Assembly (NCBI GenBank): GCA_030447905.1
Contig: JAUJNZ010000002.1
Span: forward strand, 168,569-232,568
Direction: 5' to 3'
Source of the DNA: Thermoleophilaceae bacterium
Lineage (GTDB): Bacteria; Actinomycetota; Thermoleophilia; Solirubrobacterales; Thermoleophilaceae
Length of the DNA: 64,000 bases
Shown here: positions 37,088 to 46,626 of the stretch, piece by piece
Layout: each line of letters begins with the position of its first letter
How positions within the stretch are numbered: the first letter of the stretch is position 1
Made by a program: the position numbers and the translations under genes
Notes under the pieces: model-generated
What the model saw: the letters and a program-made list of their open reading frames with translations, nothing else
Told to the model about the DNA's origin: nothing
Databases searched by the model: none

Positions 37088-38770
37088 TTGGCCGGCACCA
37101 CGCTCACCCGGCACGACATCCACGACCTGAACGAGGGGAAGGTCGAGGCCTTCTCGGTCGAGAACCCGCCGGGCTGGGATGCGGTCGCCTCTACTACGCC
37201 AAGGCACTCCAGAAGATGGGCTGGCTCGAGCCCGGCACCGGTAGCGGCGACCCCAAGCCCACCACGCCGTCGCAGGGGATGCCGGCCATGACGCAGAGGT
37301 GGAAGTACAGCACTAACCCGAGCGACTACTTCTTCTGGGCCGGGATGCACTGGTCGCCCGGCGATGACTGGCAGTGGTGGCGCGGCGTGATCCCGGAGCC
37401 GTTCAACGAGTACTGGGGCCACTAGCACCACGGCGCCGCGCAGGTCGAGCAGTACTTCCTCCCCTGGCACCGCATCTACATCTACTTCTACGAGGTCATC
37501 GTCCGCGGGCACGTGCAGGAGCTCGGCGGCCCGGACGACTGGGCACTGCCGTACTGGAACTACAGCTACCAGGACCCCGACGACCCGTCGGTTCCGTGGC
37601 CGCGCGCCCGGCTCCCGTGGGTGTTCTGCCAGGCGAAGCTCCCCGACGGGTCTGGCAACCGCTCTACGTCGACGACATCAGGATCCGCGGCCTCCAGCCG
37701 ACCTGGCCGAGCGGGCCACAGCAGGGTGAGACCATGTACCTCGTGAACACCACGCCGCCGTACGCCGCCGCCTACGGCAACGCCACCTACCAGACCCGGA
37801 CAACCAGTCAAACGGGTTCAACCCCACGCTCGATGGTACCCCGCACGGCATGGTCACGTAGACACCGGCACGGGCTCGCAGGCGCTGTCGGACACGGGCT
37901 GGATGTACAGAACCCAGACCGCCGGCTTCGACCCGATCTTCTGGCTCCACCACTCGCAGGTGGATCGGCTCTGGGTCGGCTGGAACGCGCTCGGGGGGCC
38001 GAACCCCGACGGGCGCTGGCTCACGGCCGAGGACGACGACCCGAAGCTGCGCCCGGTCCGCTGGAATTTCTGGGCGGACGACGACATCGACAACAAGTTG
38101 GTGGTCTACCCAGGCGAGATGGTCGATCCGGAGAACCTCACCGGCGAGCACTTCCGGTACTCGTACCGATACCAGGACCTGCCGCCCGAGCCGGACCGGC
38201 AGATCCCGGCGCTGCTCAGGCTGGCGGAGGTCGTGCCGAGGGAGCTGCTCCGCGCGGTCCGGCCGAGCGACTCAACCGCGCTGCCGCAGGCGGCCGGCGA
38301 GCGCGAACTCGCGACCGACGGGAGCGGCCTCGAGATCCACCACCAGCCGGTGACGACCCGCATCTCGTTGCCGGACGAAGCGCCGGAAGTCTTCCGCGCC
38401 TTCGCGCCGGATGTTGATGAGGAGCCACCGCGCGTGATGCTTTACCTCGAGAACATCACGGGCGCGCACGCGGGCAACTACCTCGTCTACCTCAATAACA
38501 CGGAGGTCGACCGCGACACCGCGGACCAGGTCGCGCACTTCGTCGGGGGGTTCACGGCGTTCGGCGCCGACCACCACGAGGGCCACGAAGGCCATGGCGG
38601 CATGAGCGCGAGCTACGACATCACCGACCTGATCGCCTACCTGCGTGCCCGGGGCGAGTGGGACGAGGCGGGCGTGAACGTGACGATTTGCCGGCGGCGC
38701 CGGAGGGGTTCGACCTCGTCACCGGGCCCGTGAAGGTCGGGCGAATCAGCATTCGCACGAGCTGGGGAAG
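37088..38770 (+). pseudogene. tyrosinase-family copper oxidase, broken
   Basis: A type-3 copper oxidase of about 550 residues in several frames. Copper-A motifs: MHWSPGDDW, then HHGAAQVEQYFLPWHRIYIY; copper-B: HGMV and FDPIFWLHHSQVDRLWVGW. The C-terminal half, over 250 residues to about 38690, is one clean frame. It carries a TAG at 37423 where a Trp is expected, and about five frame changes (near 37190, 37640, 37800, 37850, 38690). It would oxidise phenols. In its present form it cannot be active unless some of these are errors. Confidence 0.72.
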
Positions 38771-38947
38771 ACCTTGGCGGCGAGGATCAGCACGGCGGGC
38801 CGAGTCTGGCAGTGAGGCGCGCCGAGGGCGCCTGCCCCGCGAGGTGCGCGCCGACCTCCAGACGCCGCCTTCTAGGAGCGACGTGCGGCGATCTCGACAC
38901 CGTGCCACGCTCTAGCCGCCTCCAGGACCGAAAATGAGGGGTGGCCG

Positions 38948-39515
38948 GTGAGGACGGTCGTCACGCCACTCAGACGAGCCATCGACGCGAACCCCGAACT
39001 GCTACTCAACCTCGCGATCGGTTGGGATGCCCTAGAGCGCTTCAAGGCCACGCCCGACTACCGGGAGCCAGTCGCGAGGGTCCGGCACCGCTGGGGCGGG
39101 CACCCGCTGGGCTACCCCACGGCGGCATTCGAGGCCGGGCGGCGCTCGAGCTCTTCCTGAGGTCACAGAGCGAGACGAGGAAGCCGTGCTCGACGCGCTC
39201 GAGCCGGTGCCTGCGGCCTTAATCGTGCTCGACGGCGATCATGAACGTGGCGTAGATGTGGCATTGAGTAGGGGGCTCGGGGTGGTTTTCTGCACGACCT
39301 GCCCCGGGGCACTGATCCGCGCCGTGCCCCGCCTCGAATGGTCGTTCATGGATTGGCGATGCCCGGCGACGGGTCGCGTCTCGCATGCAAGCGGCTCGGT
39401 CTGCCTGCTGATGCGAGGAGGCGTCGGGGAGCGGCTCAACCCGCTCCGCACGTTCGTCGGCTCGCTGGAGATCGAGGACTCAGACCTCAACCAGACGGTG
39501 CGACATCTCGACTGA
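38948..39515 (+). CDS. hypothetical protein, frameshifted
   Basis: Reads MRTVVTPLRRAIDANPELLL, NLAIGWDALERFKATPDYRE, PVARVRHRWGGHPLGYPTAA, then in later frames ALELFLRSQSETR and VLDALEPVPAALIVLDGDHE to the stop at 39515. About 185 residues with one or two frame changes near 39140 and 39185. I recognise no family. It lies 20 bp before the DUF4383 copy and may form an operon with it. Confidence 0.45.
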
Positions 39516-39534
39516 AGAACAGGAGCGCAAAGCA

Positions 39535-40035
39535 ATGGAGGCAGCTCAAGGTTTCGGGGCCGACGCAAGGCGAGAGGGCGCCAAGGAGGGGGCGGGGCGC
39601 ACGCTCGCGCAGGCCTTCTGCCTGGTGACGGGGCTCGTGCTGGTCGCGGTCGGGGTGCTCGGCTTCTTCTTCGGCGGAGGCGCCTTCACCACCGGGCCCG
39701 GCGTGAGCGGCGAGCCTTTCATCGTCTTCGAGGTCAACGGCTGGCACAACATCGTCCACCTCGCATCGGGCGCCTTCCTGCTGCTGATGGCTGCGAAGCC
39801 CGCCACGGCGATCACCGGCGCGCTCGCGTTCGGCGTCATCTACGTGGTCGTAACCGTGTGGGGGTTCGTCGACGGCAACGACATCGCGACGATCGTCCCG
39901 GTCAACGCTCCCGACAACTTCCTGCACCTCGCGCTGGCGGTCGTCGCCATCCTCATCGGCGTATCCGCCGGAGGGCTCGTGGGCTCCGCGCGCCGCGGCT
40001 CCGGGGCGGCCTCGGAGGCCCCAGGGCGGGCGTAA
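39535..40035 (+). CDS. DUF4383 membrane protein, copy 2
   Basis: A 166-residue paralogue of the protein at 4628, with the same four helices and VNGWHNIVHLASGAFLLL. The ribosome-binding site and first 137 nt differ at only one or two bases, the last shared 110 nt are identical, and the central 250 nt is clearly diverged. Intact reading frame. The C-terminus differs (GAASEAPGRA). Ends 10 bp before the SRPBCC gene, so probably co-transcribed with it. Confidence 0.9.
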   Translation: MEAAQGFGADARREGAKEGAGRTLAQAFCLVTGLVLVAVGVLGFFFGGGAFTTGPGVSGEPFIVFEVNGWHNIVHLASGAFLLLMAAKPATAITGALAFGVIYVVVTVWGFVDGNDIATIVPVNAPDNFLHLALAVVAILIGVSAGGLVGSARRGSGAASEAPGRA

Positions 40036-40045
40036 GCGCACTTCC

Positions 40046-40513
40046 GTGAGCGAGATCGAGGCAGCCGGGTTCATACCAGCTCCCCCGCCCCGCGTGTTCG
40101 CGTTCCTCGCCGACCTCGATAATCACTGGCATCTCGCCGACCCGTTCATCGAGATCCTGAGCCTGGAGCGACGGTCACCCGATGCGGGCGCCCACGGCGG
40201 ACGGATCCGCATGCACGGACCCTTTGGTCTCGCGCTAACCGCGGTCACTCGCGTCCTCGAGGCAACGCCCACGGAGAGCATGAGCGGGAGCGCGCAGGTG
40301 GGCCGGAGTACCCGTGCCCGGGTGAGGTGGGGGCTTACGCCTCACCACGGAGGCACCTGGGTGCACCTCTCCGCCGAGCTCGAGCAGGCCGACGTCGTCG
40401 ACAGGCTCCTGCTGACCCTCGGGGCGCGGACGTGGTTTCGCCGCCGCTTCGCCGCGGTGATCCGCCGACTCGGCGACCGCTTCTCCACGACCATGGCGGC
40501 CGAGGCCTCGTAA
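40046..40513 (+). CDS. SRPBCC-family protein
   Basis: A 155-residue protein with the helix-grip (START-like) fold: AAGFIPAPPPRVFAFLADLD at the start, a hydrophobic cavity lined by beta strands, and the long C-terminal helix DRLLLTLGARTWFRRRFAAV. Such proteins bind lipids or small hydrophobic molecules. GTG start 10 bp after the DUF4383 gene. Intact. Confidence 0.82.
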   Translation: MSEIEAAGFIPAPPPRVFAFLADLDNHWHLADPFIEILSLERRSPDAGAHGGRIRMHGPFGLALTAVTRVLEATPTESMSGSAQVGRSTRARVRWGLTPHHGGTWVHLSAELEQADVVDRLLLTLGARTWFRRRFAAVIRRLGDRFSTTMAAEAS

Positions 40514-40620
40514 CCCGCGTCCACGACGGAGTCCGTACGTGCCGACGGGCCCGCGCGGCGAGGCTCCGCCGATCGGGCACAGATAAGGCGATCTGGGTCC
40601 CATTCCCACAGAGCGCTCAG

Positions 40621-40690
40621 TGCTCTCCGTCGATGTAGTCGAGGTTGTCCTCGGGTCGGGCGATGAGGAAGGCCTCTTGGGTCCCCCGAG
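40621..40690 (-). other. C-terminal coding-like scrap
   Basis: Minus strand reads QEAFLIARPEDNLDYIDGEH and stop. It looks like a real C-terminus but has no upstream gene; it ends where the NrdJ scrap begins on the other strand. Confidence 0.3.
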
Positions 40691-41165
40691 GGGATCACCA
40701 ACAAGCCGGAGATTCCCTTCGCCAAGTCGATGCCCGACTACATCATGCACTGGCTGGCGTGGCGCTTCCTCGACGCCGATACGCAGGAGGAGCTCGGGAT
40801 CCTCACGCCGGAGGTCCGGGCGCGCAAGTCCGCGCAGGAGGCGCTCATGCGCGGCGATACGGCGGGGCCTACGAACGGCGGTGGCAACGGGCCGGGGGAC
40901 GGCTCACCCGATGCTGGAGGTGCCGCTCCTGAAGGCATCCGGGGGGAGTCCTCGACGGCCGAGCCGACCTCTCAGGCGGCCCCGAAGGCGCCGGGCACGA
41001 CCCGGGCCGCCGCCGAGGCCCTCACCGACGAGCCCCCGGTGCTTCCCGCCCGCCTTCAAGGGCCTCGATCTCGGACCCGCGTGCGGGCAGTGCGGAGGGA
41101 TGATGCAGCGCACGGGCTCGTGCTACACGTGCTCGAGCTGCGGGAACAACACGGGCTGCGGGTAG
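40690..41165 (+). pseudogene. C-terminal scrap of B12-dependent ribonucleotide reductase
   Basis: Reads ITNKPEIPFAKSMPDYIMHW, RFLDADTQEELGILTPEVRA and, after one frame change near 41030, ACGQCGGMMQRTGSCYTCSS then CGNNTGCG and stop. This is the C-terminal end of class II NrdJ, with the cysteine-rich tail that re-reduces the active site. The remaining 85-90% of the enzyme is absent, so it is a displaced fragment, not the cell's functional gene. Confidence 0.75.
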
Positions 41166-41348
41166 GCGGCGGCGCCCGCGGTAAGCAGCGGCGCCGGCTG
41201 CTCAGCCCGGCGCGGCGGTAGGCGAGCAGAGGTGCAGCGACAAGCGGCGTAGGCGCTATATGCGTCGGCCACTTACCCGGTGGTCCTCGCCGCCCTAGCG
41301 TCGCGGGCGACGCGCCGTCGGAGCCCAACACAACGCCCGGAGCGGTCC

Positions 41349-42215
41349 ATGTCAGGTAGAGTGCGTCCACTGCAACGTATGCTCGCGCCGAGCAAGTGGC
41401 GGCGGCGCGCGATTCCAGGGCTGGCCGCCACCCTCGCCGCCGCAGGCGCCCTCGCCGCCGCCGGTGCCCGGGCCGACGACCCGCCGGCGCCGGGCTACCA
41501 GCCGGTCACGGTCCACTCCCCCAACAACGAGGCCTTCGGTGACTGGGCTGAGCGGACGAGGGTGGCCGTGACCTGAACCGTGACGGGGTCAAGGACATCT
41601 GGGTCGGCGTTCCGAGCTATCAACGCGACGACCGGCCATACGGGCGCGTCTACGCGGTCGACGGCGCCTCGCTGGCGAGCCCTCAGGGCCAGCGGCTCTA
41701 CCCCGAGATCCTTTACAAGATCCATCCTCCCGAGCCGCAGCAGGGAGCCCTGTTCGGGTTCTTCATCGAGAACCCGGCGACCTGAACGGCGACGGCATCC
41801 CGGAGCTCGTGGTCGGCGCCGACCGCCAGGACGTCCCGATCGACCCGACCGACAACTCGCAGGTCTGCGAGCCCCATCTCGAGCGCTGCCACCAGAACCA
41901 GGGAAGGCCTGGGTCTACGACGGCAAGACCAATCACGTGCTTTATGAGCTCAACAACCCGCGTCCCCAGGGCTCGCCCCGGCACTTCGCCCGCTTCGGCT
42001 CGCGGATCGGCCGGGCCGGCGACGTCTCCGTCGCCGTCCAGGCGGTCGTCTCGGCTGCGACCGGCGCGCGGCCCGCGGCCTGGAAGGAGACCGTGCCCGC
42101 CTCGTCGCCGAAGCCGTCGCCCCGAATCGCGACCGTCGCTCCGGCGCCCGCCGCGGACGGGGTGATCTCGGTGATCGCGGGCGCGCCGTTCGGGCTAGAG
42201 GGCGCCGGGCTCTAA
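41349..42215 (+). pseudogene. secreted FG-GAP repeat protein, broken
   Basis: Starts with a signal peptide (MLAPSKWRRRAIPGLAATLA...AAGARA), then SPNNEAFGDWAERTRVAV. After frame changes near 41575, 41780 and 41905 it continues DLNRDGVKDIWVGVPSYQRD, GALFGFFIENPGDLNGDGIP, ELVVGADRQDVPIDPTDNSQ and YDGKTNHVLYELNNPRPQGS. These are FG-GAP blades with Ca-binding DxNxDG loops. Too few blades for a full propeller, so the 3' part was probably also lost. Confidence 0.68.
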
Positions 42216-42244
42216 GCCGGGTCGAGCATCGGCCGATCAGCCGG

Positions 42245-42525
42245 GATGAGCTAGTTCTCCTCCGCGTGGCGAACGGCCTTCGAGCGGCGGTCGGTGTGCG
42301 CGGCGTCCACTCGACCGAGCGTTGGCCGAACTCGTGGTCGTGGGGATCGCGGTAGGCGCAGCCGCAGTACTCGAGGTCGCGGGCGATCGCGTAGTCGTAG
42401 TTGCCGTAGACCGTGGGGATCGCACGGTCCTCGATCAGGGCGCAGACCTCGTTCTGGTGCGGGTCGTGGCCAACGAGGTCGCCGCCGCACCAGACGCTCT
42501 CAACCTTAAGGTCATCGATTGCACC
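42245..42525 (-). pseudogene. metallophosphoesterase scrap
   Basis: Minus strand reads VESVWCGGDLVGHDPHQNEV, CALIEDRAIPTVYGNYDYAI, ARDLEYCGCAYRDPHDHEFG. This is the N-terminal half of a YfcE-like metallophosphoesterase from the GGDLVG motif through GNYD. The beginning and catalytic remainder are missing. Confidence 0.65.
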
Positions 42526-42872
42526 TGATCCCCCTCGACGAAGGAGAACTCCTCAAGGTCAATCTCGACAAGAGCCGCGCGGTCATCGAGAGCCGCGCGC
42601 CGACGCGCTACGAGGATCGCGCGTCGATCCGAACGCGGCTGCCTGCAAGTCAGCCGCCATATCAGGCCCATACCGAGCTAACGGTGCCGATGGCGAAGAC
42701 CTTTCGTCCAGGCGCTGCGGGAGTCCGAGCGCGTGGTTAGCTGGAAGTCCATCCGGTCCTCCTTCTGAGGGTGAGTCGTCGCGGACCCACAGCCTCCGAG
42801 GAGGGCCGGATGTCTCAGGCGTTCACAACGTGCGTGGGCGGCTCATCTAGAACGGGCATAAGGTGCTCCGTG
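42526..42872. other. mostly non-coding gap
   Basis: About 350 bp. It contains the short reading frame at 42678-42752 with a strong ribosome-binding site and otherwise no gene I can name. Confidence 0.35.
42678..42752 (-). other. orphan gene start
   Basis: A 24-residue reading frame MDFQLTTRSDSRSAWTKGLR ending after four more residues. Its ATG is preceded by AAGGAGGACCGG, an excellent ribosome-binding site, so it is probably the first exon-like remnant of a truncated gene rather than a peptide. Confidence 0.3.
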
Positions 42873-44006
42873 CTACTCGCAGGCCTTGCCGTCGTTGTCT
42901 ACGTCGAGATCCACCGGATCGCCCGGCGGTGTAGGGATCGGCCCGTCGACTATGGAGCAGAGCCCGCGCCGCAAGCCGCCTCGGGACCGGCGCCTCTCCG
43001 CGCGCCTCTCGGTCGCCCGCCTCCGCCTTTCCCTGGCACCGATTAGCCGCGCGAACTGATCCGCGCGCCTAAGCTCTGCGCGCTCGCGGGCGCGGGCGCG
43101 CTTTCGAGCAAGCGCCTCGCGCTTCTGAGCGCAGGTTGCCTGTGGCCCCTCCTCGTGCTGCTTTGCCTCGTTTTCGGCCGCCTCGAAGCGGTCGGAGTAC
43201 TTGTCGTTGGGCGGGATGTTGAGCGCCGTGGCGTAGCCCTTCTCGATCAGGGCGAGGTTGTGCATCTTGCTGCCCCGCGACAGGTAGGCGAGCGTGCGGT
43301 CGTAGAGGTCCTTTCGCTTTGCGCCGAGCTCGTAGCGCACGCGCTTTCCCTCAAGGCGCCGACGAGTGAAGCGGGTCGCCGCGGTCTCGCCGCACCCCTC
43401 CCTGGGCGCGTCGACGCCGATGAGGCGGGTCTTGCCAAAACGGGTGAGGACGACGGTGTTGCCATCGATCACCCGCTCGACGCGAACAGTCGGGCTCCCG
43501 ACTGTCTGCCTAGGAAGGAGTCTCGAGAGATTGCCCGTGGCGCTGAGGATCACCGCGGGAGCGATAAGTGCGAGAACGCCACAAATGGCCAAGATGACCG
43601 GTTTCTGCCACCGAGCTAAACCCTGCTCGCGAGCCGGCGGGTGAAGCGTTTGAGAAGGCGCTCGCTCGCTCGCACCCCATGCGCGCTCAGCAGACCCCAC
43701 TTGCCGGGAAAGCGGATAGACCCAGACATCGGACCTCTTTCGAGCCCCTGCGAGCGGCGGGTCTACGCCTAACCCCTCGCGGCGCAGCGCCTCCTCGACT
43801 TGCGCACGGGCCTCAAGGGTGACTTCGCTGAAGCCGTAGGCGTCAAGGAGCGCTTCTAGTCGCCAAGTGGTTGCCTGCGGCGGCGGCTCCCCTCCCCGCT
43901 CGTCTGACTCGTCTGAGGGCGGTTCAGGCGGTGGGATGACCAGTGTCTCGCCCTCGTGCTGGGAGAAATCGACGATGGTGGTCGCGCCCGTGTGCCTCGC
44001 TCTCAT
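42873..44006 (-). CDS. membrane-anchored thermonuclease-like protein
   Basis: A 377-residue protein. Residues 1-130 are a hydrophilic N-terminal region, then one hydrophobic helix KPVILAICGVLALIAPAVIL. Next comes a staphylococcal-nuclease-like (TNase) domain: VRVERVIDGNTVVLTRFGKT, RLIGVDAPREGCGETAATRF and RKDLYDRTLAYLSRGS. Then an arginine-rich coiled coil and a C-terminal DLDVDNDGKACE, the Ca-binding 'excalibur' motif. Intact. The nuclease would face outside the cell. It is one of the few intact genes in the 30-48 kb region, just 200 bp from the Cas4 scrap. Confidence 0.78.
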   Translation of the reverse strand: MRARHTGATTIVDFSQHEGETLVIPPPEPPSDESDERGGEPPPQATTWRLEALLDAYGFSEVTLEARAQVEEALRREGLGVDPPLAGARKRSDVWVYPLSRQVGSAERAWGASERAPSQTLHPPAREQGLARWQKPVILAICGVLALIAPAVILSATGNLSRLLPRQTVGSPTVRVERVIDGNTVVLTRFGKTRLIGVDAPREGCGETAATRFTRRRLEGKRVRYELGAKRKDLYDRTLAYLSRGSKMHNLALIEKGYATALNIPPNDKYSDRFEAAENEAKQHEEGPQATCAQKREALARKRARARERAELRRADQFARLIGARERRRRATERRAERRRSRGGLRRGLCSIVDGPIPTPPGDPVDLDVDNDGKACE

Positions 44007-44204
44007 CCGAAGGCATAGAGGCTGACCACGTCACGGGGCTCGTTCGAGATGCATCATCGCAGCCTTCTGCAGCGCGCCTCCTCCTGCACCCAGAGGGCTT
44101 TGCCGTGCGGACCGCCGGCGGCGCGACCACGGCGCGGCCATGAGGGAGCGCTGGAGCAGGTCGTGCGCGGGGCCTACGAGCTGGGCGGGCTGAGGAGGGA
44201 GCAA
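44007..44204. other. non-coding gap
   Basis: About 200 bp before the Cas4 scrap; no gene recognised. Confidence 0.3.
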
Positions 44205-44480
44205 CGCTCGGCTTACCTGCACGCATCCTCGACGAGCACGTCTACTGCCCCCGCCTGGCGTACCTCGAGTGGGTCGATCAACGCTTGGAGGAGAGCGCGG
44301 ACACCGCGGAGGGCACCTTCGCGCACCGCCGCGCCCACCAGGAGCGGAGCGCACCGCCGCAGCCGGACCAAATAGGCGGCGACGCCCTCGCGACCTCGGT
44401 CACCTTGTCATCGGAGGAACTCGGGCTGATCGCGAAAATCGACGTCCTCGAGCCGCGTGGCGACGCCGTCGTGGACCTGA
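44205..44480 (+). pseudogene. Cas4 (probably Cas4-Cas1 fusion) N-terminal scrap
   Basis: Reads LPARILDEHVYCPRLAYLEW, VDQRLEESADTAEGTFAHRR, TSVTLSSEELGLIAKIDVLE. This is the start of Cas4 as found in type I-G Cas4-Cas1 fusions: the first iron-sulfur cysteine in YCPRLxYLEW, the DTxEGxxxHRR segment and the RecB-like ID motif. Sequence diverges after GDAVVDLTAP, before the QhxxY and three-cysteine parts. There is no start codon and no cas1 domain. Not functional as it stands. Confidence 0.68.
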
Positions 44481-44754
44481 CCGCACCTGGCCGTCTGCCG
44501 CCCTCTCGCCGTCCTGATGGCGAACCGCCCCTGTGCGGGCACTCCTGCCGATCGCACGCCGATCGCACGGGCAAGCCCGGTCGTCCCCGACTCGACCTCC
44601 TGCAGAGCCGCGCGGCAACGCCGCTCCGCGTCAGGGCGGGTCAAACTCTGCGGACCACCCATAAGCCGCCTCCGCCAAACGACCCTTACTCCTGCGGAGG
44701 CCTCCGTAATGCCGGGCCACAGCGGCTCACGCCTCGACGTCAAGCTGTGGGCGC
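44481..44754. other. non-coding gap with a dispersed repeat
   Basis: About 270 bp between the Cas4 scrap and the mannosyltransferase. It holds the repeat at 44532-44559 and a tandem 11-bp duplication of CCGATCGCACG at about 44548-44569. Confidence 0.35.
44532..44559 (-). repeat. dispersed repeat, copy 2
   Basis: Reverse complement of 30608-30635 at 27 of 28 positions. Confidence 0.55.
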
Positions 44755-45635
44755 ATGGCAACCGCCCCGCGCGCGCTCGAGCGGCGACATCCGGCCGTCG
44801 GCCGTCTGCTGGCGAGGTTGCGACCTGGCTTCGGCGCGACCGGACTGGTCGGTGCCCTTGCCGTCGGCTGGGCCCTCGCTTTGGGCGCGGCGGCGGAACG
44901 CGCCCCTTCTCCCCGCCGACTTCGAGCGGCCCCCGCCCCGATCATTCCGTGGGCCGCTGGCCGGGGCGGCCGACGAGCTCGGCCTTGCCCTGAGCCTCGA
45001 GGCCGTCGCGGTGCTCGTTCTGGCGGCGAGCGGCTGCTACCTCCTCGCCCTCTGGGGCGCCCGGGAGTTTCGGGTACTCGTCGTGATCGCGGCGCTCATC
45101 GCTCTCCACGTCGGGTTCGCCCTCTGCCCGCCAGTCATCTCGGCAGACGTCTTCGGCTACCTCGCCTACGGACGCCTCGAGGTGCTCCACGGGCTCAGCC
45201 CGTACACACACGCACCAGCCGCCGTGCCCGGCGATCCGCTCCTTGCCTACGTCGGCCTCCAAGGTCATCCCAGTCCCTACGGCCCGCTGTTCACGCTCGG
45301 CAGCTACGCGGCCGCGCCGCTCGGGTCGGTCGCCGGCCTGTGGACGATGAAGGCAGTGCACGCCGCCTCCGCGCTCGCGTGTCTCGCGTTCGTCTGGGTG
45401 TGCGCTCGCCGACTCGGCCGTGAGCCGCTGCCGGTCCTCGTGTTCGTGGGCCTCAACCCTCTCTGGCTCGTGTGGGCAGTCGGCGGTGCGCACAACGACC
45501 TGCTGATGATGGCCGTGGCGATGGGCGCAGCCGCCCTGCTCACTCGCGGTCGCTCGACCTCAGGGGCCGCGCTCGGCGCGGTGGCCGTCGGGGTAAAGCC
45601 CACCGCTGCCCTGTTCCTCCCCTTTATGGTTCGGC
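44755..45635 (+). pseudogene. polyprenol-phosphate mannosyltransferase, interrupted by an IS element
   Basis: The 5' half of a GT87-like multispanning mannosyltransferase. After a frame change near 44900 it reads LALSLEAVAVLVLAASGCYL, PPVISADVFGYLAYGRLEVL, HGLSPYTHAPAAVPGDPLLA, HPSPYGPLFTLGSYAAAPLG and GLNPLWLVWAVGGAHNDLL. DVFxYxxYGR and PxYGP are family motifs. It ends at about 45635 in the residues VKPTAALFLPF, where the IS110 element begins. The 3' half is not found on the other side. Confidence 0.72.
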
Positions 45636-46626
45636 CCGAAGGCGTAGTCCTCGCCCTTGACCACCAAGTGCCAGCAGAGCACGGCCAGCTTGCGCGCGGT
45701 CGCTACGACCGCGATCTGCATCCCGCGCCGGGCGCGCGCGCGCGAAGAACGCGCGCAGGGGACCCGGGGTCTTCGCCGCCGCCCACGCCGCCTCGACGAG
45801 CATGCCGCGCGCGCGCGCGCGCCTGCTGGTGATCCGCCCGTGCTGGGCGGGCTGACCGCCCGACTGGCGCACCCTGGGGTTGAGTCCGAGGTAGCTGACG
45901 AGCCGGTCTGGGGTTGCGAAGCGGTGAAAGTCACCGACCGCCGCCACGATCGAGCGCGACGGTGGCATCAACGCCGGGGATCGTCATGAGCCGCGCGACC
46001 TCGGGTCGGTGCAGCCCGACCTTCGAGCTCCGCGTCGATCAGGCGCAGCTCCTCGCCGGCGAAGTCGAGCTGGCGCAGAGCGCCTCGACCGCCTGGCGCT
46101 CGTCGGCAGGAAGCTCCTGCTCGGACAGCCACGCGCGTCCCTTGTGGCCGAAGAGGTCCGCGGCCGGGCAGCGCGGCACGAGGTTGCGATGCAGGATCGC
46201 GTGGACCCCATTCTTCAGCCGCGTGCCTGGCGCACGACGTGCGCCCGGCGGGCGACCTGGCGCCGCAGCGCGTGGGTCTCGTCGTCGGGTAGCCAGGACG
46301 AGGGCAGAAAGCCGGCGGCCAATAGCTGGGCGAGCACCTCGGCGTCGACCTTGTCGGTCTTGACCTTCGCCTGGGCGATCGCCCTGGTCTTCGCCGGTTC
46401 GATACGACCACGCGCGCGCCACGCGCGGCTCGAGCAGCTTCGCGATCGCGTGCGTGTTGCAGGTCGCCTCGATCGCCACCTCGTCGGTCGCCGCCAGGCT
46501 GTCGGCGAACAGCCTGAGCGCCTCCGGAGTCGCGCTGATCTGCCCGATCTGACGGACGGACCCGTCCTCCCAGATCGCGACTTGGGCGAACTCGCGGTGG
46601 ACGTCGAGCCCGATGCACCTTCTCAT
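45636..46626 (-). pseudogene. IS110-family transposase, frameshifted
   Basis: Starts with RRCIGLDVHREFAQVAIWED, the DEDD RuvC-like fold, from an ATG with GGAGGGAGAGGGC upstream. It continues over several frames with AATDEVAIEATCNTHAIAKL, then LKNGVHAILHRNLVPRCPAA and, near the end, VALSIVAAVGDFHRFATPDR, LVSYLGLNPRVRQSG, the transposase_20 domain of IS110/IS1111, then KGEDYAFG. At least three frame changes, so it is inactive unless these are errors. Confidence 0.78.

Noticed and set aside
36442-37512. Minus-strand open frame over IstA and tyrosinase scraps
   Set aside because: Composition is that of an antisense shadow, and the plus strand has family matches.
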